A DNA stretch of 14,584 bases from Paraliomyxa sp041600735 (GTDB lineage: Bacteria; Myxococcota_A; Polyangia; Nannocystales; Nannocystaceae): positions 1 through 14,584 of the forward strand of contig JBFIJN010000216.1 in NCBI GenBank assembly GCA_041600735.1, read 5' to 3'. The translations under genes were made by a program, and so were the position numbers. This document shows, one piece after another, positions 7,161-13,438 of the stretch. The stretch's first letter is position 1, and every line of letters starts with the position of its first letter. The notes beneath the pieces are model-generated. The model searched no databases. It was not told where the DNA came from and saw only the letters and a program-made list of their open reading frames with translations.

Positions 7161-7388
7161 TCAGTCCGTGGTCGAGCGGCGAACCTGGCCGTTGAGCCAC
7201 TCCTCGACAGCCGACGACCGATAGCGGACCCGGGCGCTCGCTCCTCTCCCGAGCTTCAGGTAGGCGGGTGTTGCCTCGCCGCCTTTGCGGCGTCGGCCTT
7301 CCCACGTGCGGCGGGATATGCCCGTCCGTTGGGCGAGTTCGGCCGTAGACAGCAGAGGATCGTCGAATTCAGCGTCTTTCGAGGTCAT
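7161..7388 (-). CDS. AlpA/excisionase-like helix-turn-helix protein
   Basis: A 75-residue MerR/AlpA-type HTH_17 protein: LLSTAELAQRTGISRRTWEGRRRKGG (residues about 12-37), then YLKLGR, VRYRSSAVEEWLNGQ. Small proteins of this class serve as excisionases (recombination directionality factors) or activators of integrase genes. Its closest relative in the window is the HTH protein of element B (13793-14038), with the same VRYR..VE/LD.WL and C-terminal VR[RQ]STT. A candidate promoter is at 7408-7435. It lies downstream of radC on the same strand and upstream of the iteron array. Confidence 0.85.
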   Translation of the reverse strand: MTSKDAEFDDPLLSTAELAQRTGISRRTWEGRRRKGGEATPAYLKLGRGASARVRYRSSAVEEWLNGQVRRSTTD

Positions 7389-7405
7389 TTCGGGCTCATC
7401 CGATC

Positions 7406-7464
7406 GCCATCTAGCAGGCGCGAGGTCGCGGTCAAGGCCTTTCTACGCGCTTCTACTCGGAATG
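7406..7464. repeat. 59-bp diverged repeat, copy 1
   Basis: The first 14 bases (GCCATCTAGCAGGC) are identical to 10027-10040. The last 25 (TTTCT...CGGAATG) match 10061-10085 at 18 positions, and the total length is equal. The middle 20 bases do not match. Copy 1 covers the region upstream of alpA. Confidence 0.55.
7408..7435 (-). promoter_or_regulatory. Candidate alpA promoter (TTGACC-16-TAGATG)
   Basis: On the - strand TTGACC (7435-7430) is followed after 16 bases by TAGATG (7413-7408), preceded by TGC as in an extended -10. The alpA ATG is 19 bases downstream. Supporting evidence is that the same layout (AGCGC, AGAAA, CTTGA, CCTGCTA at matching distances) precedes the element B HTH gene at 14046-14073. 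Confidence 0.45.
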
Positions 7465-7623
7465 TTCGGCGCCGATCGTCTTCGAGCGTCCGATGGGGCG
7501 ACCGGCCGTGAGCCTCGCCTTCGCCGAGCACCACGAGGCCCATCACGAGGCCCGCTCACCTCGCATCGAACGCCCATGCGCCCAGCGTGCCCGCGTTTCG
7601 CCGCGAGCACGCTGCTGGCCGCG

Positions 7624-8322
7624 TCACGCGATGGGGCGGGGATCGAGCATGCCACGCTCGGCGAGCGAGATCGTAGCCGTGCGCGTCACAACGATGTGAT
7701 CGGCAACCAGGATCCCAAGCAAGCGGCCGGCCTCGACCATGCGGTGGGTGAGCAGCACATCCGCGTCGCTGGGGTCGGCCTCGCCGCTGGGGTGGTTGTG
7801 CGCGAGAATCACCGAATGCAGGCTCGCGCGCACGAGCGGGCGGAACACTTCGCGGGGGTGCACTTGCACGCTCGCCAGCGAGCCCACCGCGATTGTGCGG
7901 ATGAGCTGCAAGCGGCACCGCACGTCGAGCCCTAGCGCGAGGAATAGCTCTTGCGGCACGGACCCGATCGAGGCTCGGAGAAACTCCGCGACATCATCAG
8001 GCCCCCGGATCTCGCGCGCGTAGGGAAGCGGGAGCCGGGCCACCCGCCGCCCGAGCTCCAAGGCGGCACCGATGGCCGTCGCGCCCACGAACCCCACACC
8101 CGGGGTGCGGGCCAGTTGCTGCGGGTCCGCGCGGTCGAGCCCCGAGAGCCCGCCCGCGTCGTGCAGCAACGCCAGCGCTCGATCGAGCCCGCGGTGGCCC
8201 CCCAGGATGATCGCGAGCAGTTCCACATCTGCGATCTGCTCGGGCCCGAGCAACATCATGCGTTGACGGGCTGGCTCGATGGCGGTGGCCCTCCGCGGCC
8301 TCATGCTGCGCTTGATGGTCAT
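7624..8322 (-). CDS. radC: RadC-family JAB-domain protein
   Basis: A 232-residue RadC (DUF2466) protein. An N-terminal helix-hairpin-helix-like region (LARTPGVGFVGATAIGAALEL, about 70-90) precedes the JAB metalloprotease-like core with EVFRPLVRASLHSVILAHNHPSG..DPSDAD: metal ligands H175, H177 and D188, with E158 upstream. Despite its name, RadC is not an established repair protein; plasmid and island copies are common and their role is unsettled. The ATG at 8322 overlaps the ssb stop by ATGA, which fixes the start and indicates translational coupling. Element B has a close homologue at 14484. Confidence 0.92.
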   Translation of the reverse strand: MTIKRSMRPRRATAIEPARQRMMLLGPEQIADVELLAIILGGHRGLDRALALLHDAGGLSGLDRADPQQLARTPGVGFVGATAIGAALELGRRVARLPLPYAREIRGPDDVAEFLRASIGSVPQELFLALGLDVRCRLQLIRTIAVGSLASVQVHPREVFRPLVRASLHSVILAHNHPSGEADPSDADVLLTHRMVEAGRLLGILVADHIVVTRTATISLAERGMLDPRPIA

Positions 8323-8657
8323 GGCGTGCTCACCGGGTCGCCGTTTCCGCGGAAGCCCAGGCCATGCACACGGCTCACCACGACCTCGGTGGAGAGGCGC
8401 TCGATCTTGTCCTCGCCCTGGTAGGCCCGGGTCTGCAAGGAGCCCTGCACGTGGATCCGCTGGCCCTTGGAGTAGTGAGCGCAGGCCCGCGCCAGCTCGC
8501 CCCACGCGATCACGCGGTGCCATTCAGTCGCTTCGGCCTCGCCGCGCTTGATGGTGGTGACCACGACCATGCGGCACACCACCACGCCGGCCATGGTGGT
8601 GGTCACCTCGGGATCGCGGTCCAGGCGGCCGCACAAGAACACCCGGTTGATGTTCAT
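8319..8657 (-). CDS. ssb: Single-stranded DNA-binding protein (short)
   Basis: A 112-residue OB-fold SSB: MNINRVFLCGRLDRDPEV at the N-terminus, TEWHRVIAWGELA at about 44-56, GQRIHVQGSLQTRAYQ at about 65-80, then STEVVVSRVHGLG. It ends shortly after the OB fold and has no acidic DDDIPF-type tail, so it should bind ssDNA but not recruit host partners through that tip. AAGGGGG lies 6 bases before the ATG. It overlaps both neighbours by ATGA (Fis-like gene upstream, radC downstream). It probably protects single strands made during element replication or transfer. Confidence 0.93.
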   Translation of the reverse strand: MNINRVFLCGRLDRDPEVTTTMAGVVVCRMVVVTTIKRGEAEATEWHRVIAWGELARACAHYSKGQRIHVQGSLQTRAYQGEDKIERLSTEVVVSRVHGLGFRGNGDPVSTP

Positions 8658-9481
8658 GGCGAACCCCCTTGGTGGCGCGCGGCCACGCTCGACCACGCCG
8701 CGCGGCTGGCCCTCGCGATCTCGGGCGAGACCGGATGCTCGCGCAACGCTCGCTCGATCGCCTCCGATCTCGTGGCGCCTTCGCGGAGGTGAGCCCTGGC
8801 CAGATCGAGCACGGGCCCGACGACATCGAGCCACGCCGCGAAGCGCTCCGCGGTCCGGTGTGCTCGTGCGGCCGTGCCTTCGGTGGGCATGACTCGCCAC
8901 GGGTAGAGACCCGCGACCCGCAGGTTCTCGCGCAACACTTTGCGCGACGTCTTCAACATCATCGCGGCCGCGGAGATGTTGCCTTTGGCCCGCAGCATGG
9001 CGAGAGCCGCCGCGACGCGCTTGGACTCTTGGCGGATCGTCTCGAGCGCGGGGAAGCGCTCGCCGAAGATGACCAGGCCGACCAGACACCACGCGATCCA
9101 CCCGCCCGCGTCGAGCCCCTGCACGAGCGTCGGCAGGTCGCGGCGGAGCGATGCGGCGGCTTCGCCGTCGGCCAGCTGCTCGGGCATCAAGCCCAGCATG
9201 CCCCGCAGGCGCTCGGCCACCTCGCTGGGTTCCACGTCGCGCCGTTCGAGCTCCCGCGAGGCTTGCTTCCCAACCGGTCGCGAAGCGTCGTCGGGCGTGG
9301 CGCTCCGCGGTCGTTGGGGCGGCCGGGCCCGGCCTTCGGGCGAGACGGTGAGCGCCTCCCCGGCAGGGCCATCGGAGACCACTGCCGAGGCCGCAGGGCC
9401 GGGCCCGGTGTCCTCGTTCAGATCGCGCCGAAAGGTGCCAATATCGCCCAAGGGCGGGCTTTCTGGGGTCTCCGTGCTCAT
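8654..9481 (-). CDS. Fis-type HTH protein, first gene of the ssb-radC operon
   Basis: A 275-residue protein. Residues 1-75 are Pro/Gly/acidic-rich and probably disordered. Residues about 85-165 are helical, with a hydrophobic patch (GGWIAWCLVGLVIFGE). Residues 155-195 fit the Fis/NtrC C-terminal HTH (AMLRAKGNISAAAMMLKTSRKVLRENLRVAGL), and a helical tail follows. It lacks an AAA+ sigma-54 interaction domain, so it is a stand-alone DNA-binding protein rather than an NtrC-type activator. It may regulate the element or act as an accessory replication/recombination factor (inference). Its stop overlaps the ssb start by ATGA. It is divergent from the XRE gene, with a palindrome 7 bp before its ATG. 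Confidence 0.7.
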   Translation of the reverse strand: MSTETPESPPLGDIGTFRRDLNEDTGPGPAASAVVSDGPAGEALTVSPEGRARPPQRPRSATPDDASRPVGKQASRELERRDVEPSEVAERLRGMLGLMPEQLADGEAAASLRRDLPTLVQGLDAGGWIAWCLVGLVIFGERFPALETIRQESKRVAAALAMLRAKGNISAAAMMLKTSRKVLRENLRVAGLYPWRVMPTEGTAARAHRTAERFAAWLDVVGPVLDLARAHLREGATRSEAIERALREHPVSPEIARASRAAWSSVAARHQGGSP

Positions 9482-9487
9482 GGCTCA

Positions 9488-9509
9488 ATGGTCCCCAATA
9501 CGGGGCCAT
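9488..9509. promoter_or_regulatory. Palindromic operator-like sequence between divergent genes
   Basis: ATGGTCCC (9488-9495) and GGGGCCAT (9502-9509) are an inverted repeat with one mismatch and a 6-bp centre. It occupies the 79-bp divergent gap between the Fis-like operon and the XRE gene, nearer the operon start. It is a likely binding site for the XRE regulator. Confidence 0.55.
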
Positions 9510-9560
9510 CGTGTCTGTAAGCCCGGATCCTAAAACAGGGCCAGCGATAGGCTGTCGGGC

Positions 9561-9803
9561 GTGGATGCCGAAGAGGCGCACGCGCTCGTCGCAGCCCAGA
9601 TCCGGGAGCGGGTCGCCGCTCGTGGTCTCTCGCTGCGCGCGCTGGCCGAGAAGGCGGAAACGAGCCGCAGCCACCTAGCCGCCGTGCTCGATGGCACGCG
9701 AAGCCCGACCGTCTCGTGGTTGTGTCGCATCGCCGCGGTGCTCGGATGCCAGCCCTACGATCTCATGCGACCCGCCAAAGCGCGGCCCGTGGGCAAGCCG
9801 TAG
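9561..9803 (+). CDS. XRE-family (HTH_3) transcriptional regulator
   Basis: An 80-residue Cro/CI-type protein starting at GTG 9561, the only start that precedes the full domain. The HTH core is LSLRALAEKAETSRSHLAAVLDGTRSPTVSWLCRIAAVLGCQPYDLM (about 23-69), with helices in canonical order. At this length it is a bare DNA-binding domain with no ligand or cleavage domain. It faces away from the Fis-like-ssb-radC operon and is the natural candidate for the element's repressor, acting at the palindrome 9488-9509. Confidence 0.88.
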   Translation: MDAEEAHALVAAQIRERVAARGLSLRALAEKAETSRSHLAAVLDGTRSPTVSWLCRIAAVLGCQPYDLMRPAKARPVGKP

Positions 9804-9814
9804 CGCGGCCTCGC

Positions 9815-10047
9815 GATCACCCGGCCGGCTTGGCGCCTGCCCGGCGAGCCTCGAGATCGATGACCCCCGCGCCGTTCCGGATCGGCTGTTCGATCCGGTC
9901 GCCGGTGCGGTCGATCGCGTCGCGCACTGTCGCATCGGTCAGGTGTGTGTAGCGGGCGGTGGTCGCAGTGCTCTTGTGCCCAAGCATCTTGCCGATGAGA
10001 GTCAGATCGTGGGTAGTCATGCGGCCGCCATCTAGCAGGCCTGGCAC
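9815..10047 (-). pseudogene. Duplicated C-terminal fragment of the integrase
   Basis: Bases 9815-9998 match 10085-10268 (the 3' end of int) at about 176 of 184 positions. The readable frame (up to 76 residues, 9817-10047) keeps IIGKML..-type GHKSTATTARY with the His and Tyr of the recombinase active site, but lacks the Arg and HxxR residues, so it cannot be an active recombinase alone. The upstream part (9999-10047) is unrelated to int. It probably arose by unequal recombination between related elements. Whether it is expressed is unknown. Confidence 0.8.
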
Positions 10048-10085
10048 GACCCGCTACCTATTTCTGCACGCCTCAATGCGGAATG
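10027..10085. repeat. 59-bp diverged repeat, copy 2
   Basis: Counterpart of 7406-7464, with the same length and matching ends. It fills most of the gap between the integrase fragment and the intact int, which suggests the fragment was joined to sequence derived from an alpA upstream region. Confidence 0.5.
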
Positions 10086-10086
10086 A

Positions 10087-11331
10087 TCACCCGGCCGGCT
10101 TGCCGCCCGCCCGGCGAGCCTCGAGATCGATGACCCCCGCGCCGTCCCGGATCTGCTGTTCGATCCGGTCGCCGGTGCGGTCGATCGCGTTGCGCACCGT
10201 CGCATCGTTCAGGTGTGCGTAGCGGGCGGTGGTCGCAGTGCTCTTGTGCCCAAGCATCTTGCCGATGATCGGCAGCGAGGCACCCGAGGCGGCGGCATCG
10301 CTCGCCAGCGAGTGCCGCAAGTCGTGGAGCCGCACGTCATCGAGGCGGGCCCGACGGCGGAGGCTCCGCCACGCCCGTTGGAGGTTCTGCACCCCGCCGT
10401 TGCGCTCGCCAGCGCAGACCCACGGGACCCCAAGGTCGCGCGCAGCGTGGAGCTCCCGCAGCAGCTCGATCGCCTGCCGCGACAGCGGGATCACCTTCGC
10501 CCCCGTCTTGCTGTCGGGCAGCCGCAGGAAGCCGCGCTCGAGATCCACCATGGGCCACGTGAGCCCGGTGATCTCGCTGCACCGTGCCCCGGTGAGCGAC
10601 AGCAGCCGCACCGCGGTGATCGAACCCCGGCAGACGTAGTCGGGGTGACCCTTCGATGCGAGCTGCGATGTCATGAGCGAGGCATCGAGGCGCGCCCGCT
10701 CATCCGCTGTCAGATACCTCTCCTTGGGGTTCTCTTTGAACCGCTTGATCCCCCGGCAAGGGTTGGACTGCCCCTCGCGAAAGCCCCAGCCCGCCGCGAT
10801 GTTGAGAATGGACGAGGCGACGGCGAGGGCCCGATTCGCCGCTCCCTTCGCTGTCTTGCCGATCCGCGAGTGCAGCTGCTGCACGTCGGCCCGTCCGATG
10901 TCGTCCATGGGCATCGAGCCCAGGGCGGGCAGGATGTGATTGGTCAGCAGCGCCCGGTAGCTCTCGACCGTCCGCGGCTTCAACTGTGGCCCCGCGTGCT
11001 CGGCCATGTAGCGCTCGGCCACCTCCGCGAACGTGGCGGCCTGCCGCCGGCGCCGTCGATCGAGGGAAGGATCATCGCCCCCCTTGATCGCGCGGAGCTT
11101 TGCGGCGGCGTCTGCCTTCGCTTGGGTGAAGCTGTAGCCTTGGTGGATCTTGCCGATCGAGTAGCGCCGCTGCCGGTTGCCGGCGACGTAGCGGATCACC
11201 GCCGTCTTGGCCCCGCTCGAGTAGACCCGCACGTAGAAGCCGGGGAGGCTCTCGTCGGCCACTTCGTAGTCGCGCGCGGCGGGTTGCAGGCGATCGACGG
11301 CGGTCTTGGTGAGGCGCATGCGCTTGGCCAT
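10087..11331 (-). CDS. int: Tyrosine recombinase/integrase (Arm-DNA-binding type)
   Basis: A 414-residue P4-like integrase. Residues about 6-90 form the DUF4102 Arm-DNA-binding domain (LTKTAVDRLQPAARDYEVADESLPGFYVRV). About 100-185 is the SAM-like core-binding domain. About 205-385 is the catalytic domain, with all active-site residues: R250 (LTGARCSEI), K275 (DSKTGAKVIPL), H336 and R339 (HDLRHS), H362 (GHKS) and Y371 (ARYAHL). It should insert and excise element A at tRNA-Lys. The arm-like repeats 11383-11402 and attR lie directly upstream. Unusually, it sits at the end away from the intact tRNA. Its 3' end is duplicated at 9815-9998. Confidence 0.95.
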   Translation of the reverse strand: MAKRMRLTKTAVDRLQPAARDYEVADESLPGFYVRVYSSGAKTAVIRYVAGNRQRRYSIGKIHQGYSFTQAKADAAAKLRAIKGGDDPSLDRRRRRQAATFAEVAERYMAEHAGPQLKPRTVESYRALLTNHILPALGSMPMDDIGRADVQQLHSRIGKTAKGAANRALAVASSILNIAAGWGFREGQSNPCRGIKRFKENPKERYLTADERARLDASLMTSQLASKGHPDYVCRGSITAVRLLSLTGARCSEITGLTWPMVDLERGFLRLPDSKTGAKVIPLSRQAIELLRELHAARDLGVPWVCAGERNGGVQNLQRAWRSLRRRARLDDVRLHDLRHSLASDAAASGASLPIIGKMLGHKSTATTARYAHLNDATVRNAIDRTGDRIEQQIRDGAGVIDLEARRAGGKPAG

Positions 11332-11382
11332 GGTGTTCTCGCGGTTCTGGTCGGCGCTCGGGTGCCGCCTGCTGGCGATCTA

Positions 11383-11402
11383 CCGGGCAACCACCGGGCA
11401 AC
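11383..11402. repeat. Candidate right arm-type integrase site
   Basis: An exact copy of 4907-4926: CCGGGCAAC at 11383 and 11394, 11 bp apart, in the 198-bp gap between the int start and attR. See the left arm entry for the logic. Confidence 0.65.
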
Positions 11403-11492
11403 GGGTGCGGTCCGTTGGAGCGTAGACCCGCGTTCATGGACGTGCACAGTAGATGGCGTTTCTCGCCTGATTACGGCACATTGGCGCAAACT

Positions 11493-11516
11493 CGCGTAGG
11501 CGGGATGCCTACCGCG
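11493..11516. repeat. Imperfect inverted repeat next to attR
   Basis: CGCGTAGGC (11493-11501) faces GCCTACCGCG (11507-11516) across GGGAT, with a one-base bulge. It ends 13 bp before the att core. It could be an excisionase, repressor or bending-protein site controlling int or excision. The rest of the 198-bp gap upstream of int has no clear promoter that I can defend. Confidence 0.4.
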
Positions 11517-11529
11517 TAGACCGCGTCTT

Positions 11530-11578
11530 CGGACTTTTAATCCGCGGGTCGCAGGTTCGAGTCCTGCTGGGCTCACCC
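11530..11578 (+). repeat. attR core (49-bp direct repeat; tRNA-Lys 3' fragment)
   Basis: Identical to 4813-4861. It contains the anticodon stem-loop, T arm and acceptor 3' strand of tRNA-Lys but no 5' half, so it is not a functional tRNA. It is the right end of element A and, by the tandem interpretation, also the left end of element B. Confidence 0.93.
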
Positions 11579-11584
11579 TCTAGG

Positions 11585-11603
11585 CCCCGTTCTACGGGGT
11601 TTT
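11585..11603 (+). terminator. Hairpin plus T-run after the att core
   Basis: CCCCGT (11585-11590) and ACGGGG (11594-11599) form a perfect 6-bp stem with a TCT loop, followed by TTTT. When element B alone occupied the tRNA this would have served as the tRNA-Lys terminator. The equivalent place in element A has a weaker version. Confidence 0.5.
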
Positions 11604-11622
11604 GGGTTTCGCGCGTTGGGCT

Positions 11623-11642
11623 GGGAGTCCACGGGGAGTCCA
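11623..11642. repeat. Candidate arm-type site of element B
   Basis: GGGAGTCCA occurs at 11623-11631 and 11634-11642 (period 11), 45 bp after the core. The element A arm repeats start 46 bp after its core with the same period but a different sequence. Confidence 0.5.
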
Positions 11643-11867
11643 ACGCGACCGCGGGCGCGTGATGGAGTCCCGGCGGTGCTGCGATCGACGGGTGGAGCTG
11701 GGCGGGGTGTCGAGGGCCGGCCGGCATGCGCAAGGCGCGGCCTGTTCTGCAGCTCGCCGATCGTCGCGCGCGCCGGCACGGGCCATGCTTCGCGCGCGTG
11801 GGACATTCGAAAGGGCCGCGCACCCCCGGAGGCCAGGCGCCTACGTCCCCCACGGTGGTCTGCCCCA

Positions 11868-11906
11868 TGTTCCTCACCCGGGAGGGGTACGGCATCGAGG
11901 TCGAGG
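11868..11906. repeat. 39-bp dispersed repeat, copy 1
   Basis: Matches 12075-12113 at 37 of 39 positions. It begins TGTTCCTCA and ends TACGGCATCGAGGTCGAGG. Copies are 207 bp apart. Confidence 0.75.
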
Positions 11907-12036
11907 TCGAGCGCCGTCTCGATGCGGCGTAGCTCGCCTCACCGGTGGGCTCGATGAACCTCATCGAGCTCACGGTGAGGACCTCGAGAGCGGATCGAGC
12001 TGCGGGTCGGGGGGGCTGAAACGGTCCTCGGGTCTC

Positions 12037-12057
12037 GGGTGAACTATGGTTCAACCC
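12037..12057. repeat. Dyad symmetry (operator-like)
   Basis: GGGTGAAC (12037-12044) and GTTCAACCC (12049-12057) face each other across TATG, with one bulged base. It lies 18 bp before the second 39-bp repeat. Confidence 0.4.
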
Positions 12058-12074
12058 AGATCCGCGGACACTGG

Positions 12075-12113
12075 TGTTCCTCATCCGGGATGGGTACGGC
12101 ATCGAGGTCGAGG
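12075..12113. repeat. 39-bp dispersed repeat, copy 2
   Basis: Second copy of 11868-11906, with two substitutions. Confidence 0.75.
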
Positions 12114-12180
12114 GAGGGCGGGGCTCGCCAACAGCGTGGCCCGTGCTGCGGCTGGCGGGTTGGAGTTGGCGACCGCATCG

Positions 12181-12208
12181 ATCGGCGATCGGCGATCGGC
12201 GATCGGCG
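12181..12208. repeat. Four tandem ATCGGCG units
   Basis: A 7-bp unit repeated four times without interruption, running into the left arm of the long inverted repeat. It could be a simple replication-slippage tract. Confidence 0.8.
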
Positions 12209-12383
12209 AGGGGGCCAAGGGGGCCAAGGTCCTCCGTGTCGCTTGGGTTCGGCGCACTGCGTTGCCCGTGCTCGCCCGTAGTCACACGCGCCAGTACGAG
12301 ACAACGCCGCGATCCGTAGGGGCGTTGGCCCCCTTGGCGCTCTTGGCCTCCTTGGCCGTCAAGGTGGTGCGGCTCCGAGCCCC
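12202..12383 (+). repeat. Long inverted repeat, left arm (MITE-like unit)
   Basis: About 182 bp that matches the reverse complement of 14148-14330 with about 12 substitutions and one indel (about 93% identity). Each arm has 9-bp GGGGGCCAA units at one end and four TTGGC-type units (period 9, 12325-12360) in opposite orientation at the other. So each arm is itself a palindromic, MITE-like repeat. The left arm supplies the stop codon and last codons of the RepA-like gene. Confidence 0.85.
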
Positions 12384-13438
12384 GCGGCTTCTTCGGGCTG
12401 GCTGGCGGGGGGCAGGGAGCTCACCCACGCGTCGCCGATCTTTCGCGACTGCACTCCGAGCTCGTCGCGAGCCCGCTTCACGGTCCGCTTGGAGTGCCCG
12501 GCTACGTCGGCCGCGGCATGCAGATCGGCCGAAGGCTTGGGCCCGTCCGCCAGCTCGCCGCGTAGGAAATCCACCGCCTTCTCGAGAGCCCCGCGCGACC
12601 CAGGATCGGCCGGGCCGGTGAGATCGTCCGCCCCGTAGCGAGACTCCCCTCGCCAGTCGATCCGTGGGACGTCGGGGCGATCGGGGCACCCGACCAGCGC
12701 GAAGCTGCGCGATGTCACCGGGGGCCCGAGGTTGCTTTTGGATCGGGCGAGCACGCGTGCTCGATCGTCATCGAGGTCCTTCGCGACCACGAACACGCTG
12801 CGGGCGGTTCCGCTGATACCGATCGACCCCTCGCCGCGTAGCAGGGCCGACCGTCCCTCGCCTTTGTTGAAGTGCCGCACGCCGATGATCGCTGCCCCGG
12901 TTCGCGCTGCGATCCGAGCAAGTGGAGTGAGGACGCGTCGCGCATCCTGTCCCTTGTGCATGTCCGTCCCTCCGGGCACCGCGGTGATCAAGGGATCGAT
13001 GATCACGATCGACACGGCGTGCTCGCTGATCATCGACTCCAACGCGCAGCCCTTGCCCAAACTGAACGATTCTTCGGTCTCGGGATGATGCACGTGCACT
13101 CGAGGCAGGTCGGCACCCGCCGCTTCGAAGCGAGGTCGCAGGATCTCCGCGGCAGGGTCTTCGAAGCTGAGGAACAAGACCCCGCCCGAAGCTACGCCGG
13201 GCGAGCCGTCCGGCATCTCGCGACCCGTGCTCACACGCGCCGCAATGTCTATCAGCATCGTCGACTTGCCGTCGCCTGGTAGCCCGTCGCAGATCGATAG
13301 CATCCCTGCGGGGATCCATCCTCGCCACAACCAGACGATTGGTTTGGATTCCACCTCATCGAGGGAGATCAGCACCGGCACCTTGGGCTTCGCGGAGCCC
13401 CGGATGCTCGCCGCGTCATCCTGCTTGCGGCGAGTCAT
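12359..13438 (-). CDS. RepA-like AAA (AAA_25/RecA-fold) replicative ATPase
   Basis: A 359-residue protein. Walker A is GLPGDGKST (52-60, K58); Walker B is SIVIIDPLI (143-151, D148). Then come RHFNKG (188-193) and GSIGISGTARSVF (204-216), a pattern typical of RSF1010 RepA-like/AAA_25 plasmid and phage helicases. About 285-340 looks like a C-terminal winged helix (SKRTVKRARDELGVQSRKIGDAWVSSLP). It probably works as a hexameric replicative helicase or loader for the element. Its ATG overlaps the stop of the 116-residue gene by ATGA. The last seven codons and the stop lie in the long repeat arm, so its tail may have been replaced by repeat insertion. Confidence 0.88.
   Translation of the reverse strand: MTRRKQDDAASIRGSAKPKVPVLISLDEVESKPIVWLWRGWIPAGMLSICDGLPGDGKSTMLIDIAARVSTGREMPDGSPGVASGGVLFLSFEDPAAEILRPRFEAAGADLPRVHVHHPETEESFSLGKGCALESMISEHAVSIVIIDPLITAVPGGTDMHKGQDARRVLTPLARIAARTGAAIIGVRHFNKGEGRSALLRGEGSIGISGTARSVFVVAKDLDDDRARVLARSKSNLGPPVTSRSFALVGCPDRPDVPRIDWRGESRYGADDLTGPADPGSRGALEKAVDFLRGELADGPKPSADLHAAADVAGHSKRTVKRARDELGVQSRKIGDAWVSSLPPASQPEEAAGLGAAPP

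Larger units (their letters stand above)
4813..11578. mobile_element. Element A: tRNA-Lys-integrated element of about 6.7 kb
   Basis: It is bounded by perfect 49-bp att repeats, the left one inside tRNA-Lys. It encodes a tyrosine integrase at the distal end, AlpA-like HTH, RadC, SSB, Fis-like HTH, XRE repressor, an HUH-like Rep with a 39-bp repeat array, and one cargo-like membrane protein. No transposase, capsid, terminase or type IV secretion genes are present. It therefore looks like an integrative, possibly mobilizable or plasmid-derived, element rather than a prophage. The transfer mechanism is unknown. Confidence 0.88.
11643..12201. other. Gene-poor left end of element B
   Basis: No convincing gene is present: frames that stay open on either strand give Arg/Pro/Ser-rich low-complexity translations. 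What it does hold is structure. There is a 39-bp repeat at 11868-11906 and 12075-12113, a dyad at 12037-12057, and a run of ATCGGCG at 12181-12208. In element A the equivalent interval carries the membrane-protein cargo gene, so this may be an empty or decayed cargo slot, or an origin region. Confidence 0.5.

Noticed and set aside
6274..7224. 316-residue open frame on the + strand opposite rep
   Set aside because: It shadows the Rep gene and the repeat array; the translation has no recognisable domain, whereas the - strand has HTH and HUH-type motifs.
8319..9674. 451-residue fusion of an N-terminal extension to SSB
   Set aside because: The SSB start at 8657 has a Shine-Dalgarno and an ATGA overlap; the region before it is an off-frame shadow of the Fis-like gene.
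11530..11578. Second tRNA-Lys gene
   Set aside because: Only the 3' part from the anticodon stem on is present; no D arm or 5' acceptor strand.
4813..11578. Prophage
   Set aside because: No capsid, terminase, portal, tail or lysis genes are seen in the 6.7 kb.
11509..12285. 258-residue open frame on the - strand
   Set aside because: It reads through the attR tRNA fragment and the repeats, with low-complexity composition and no domain; all frames tend to stay open at this GC content.
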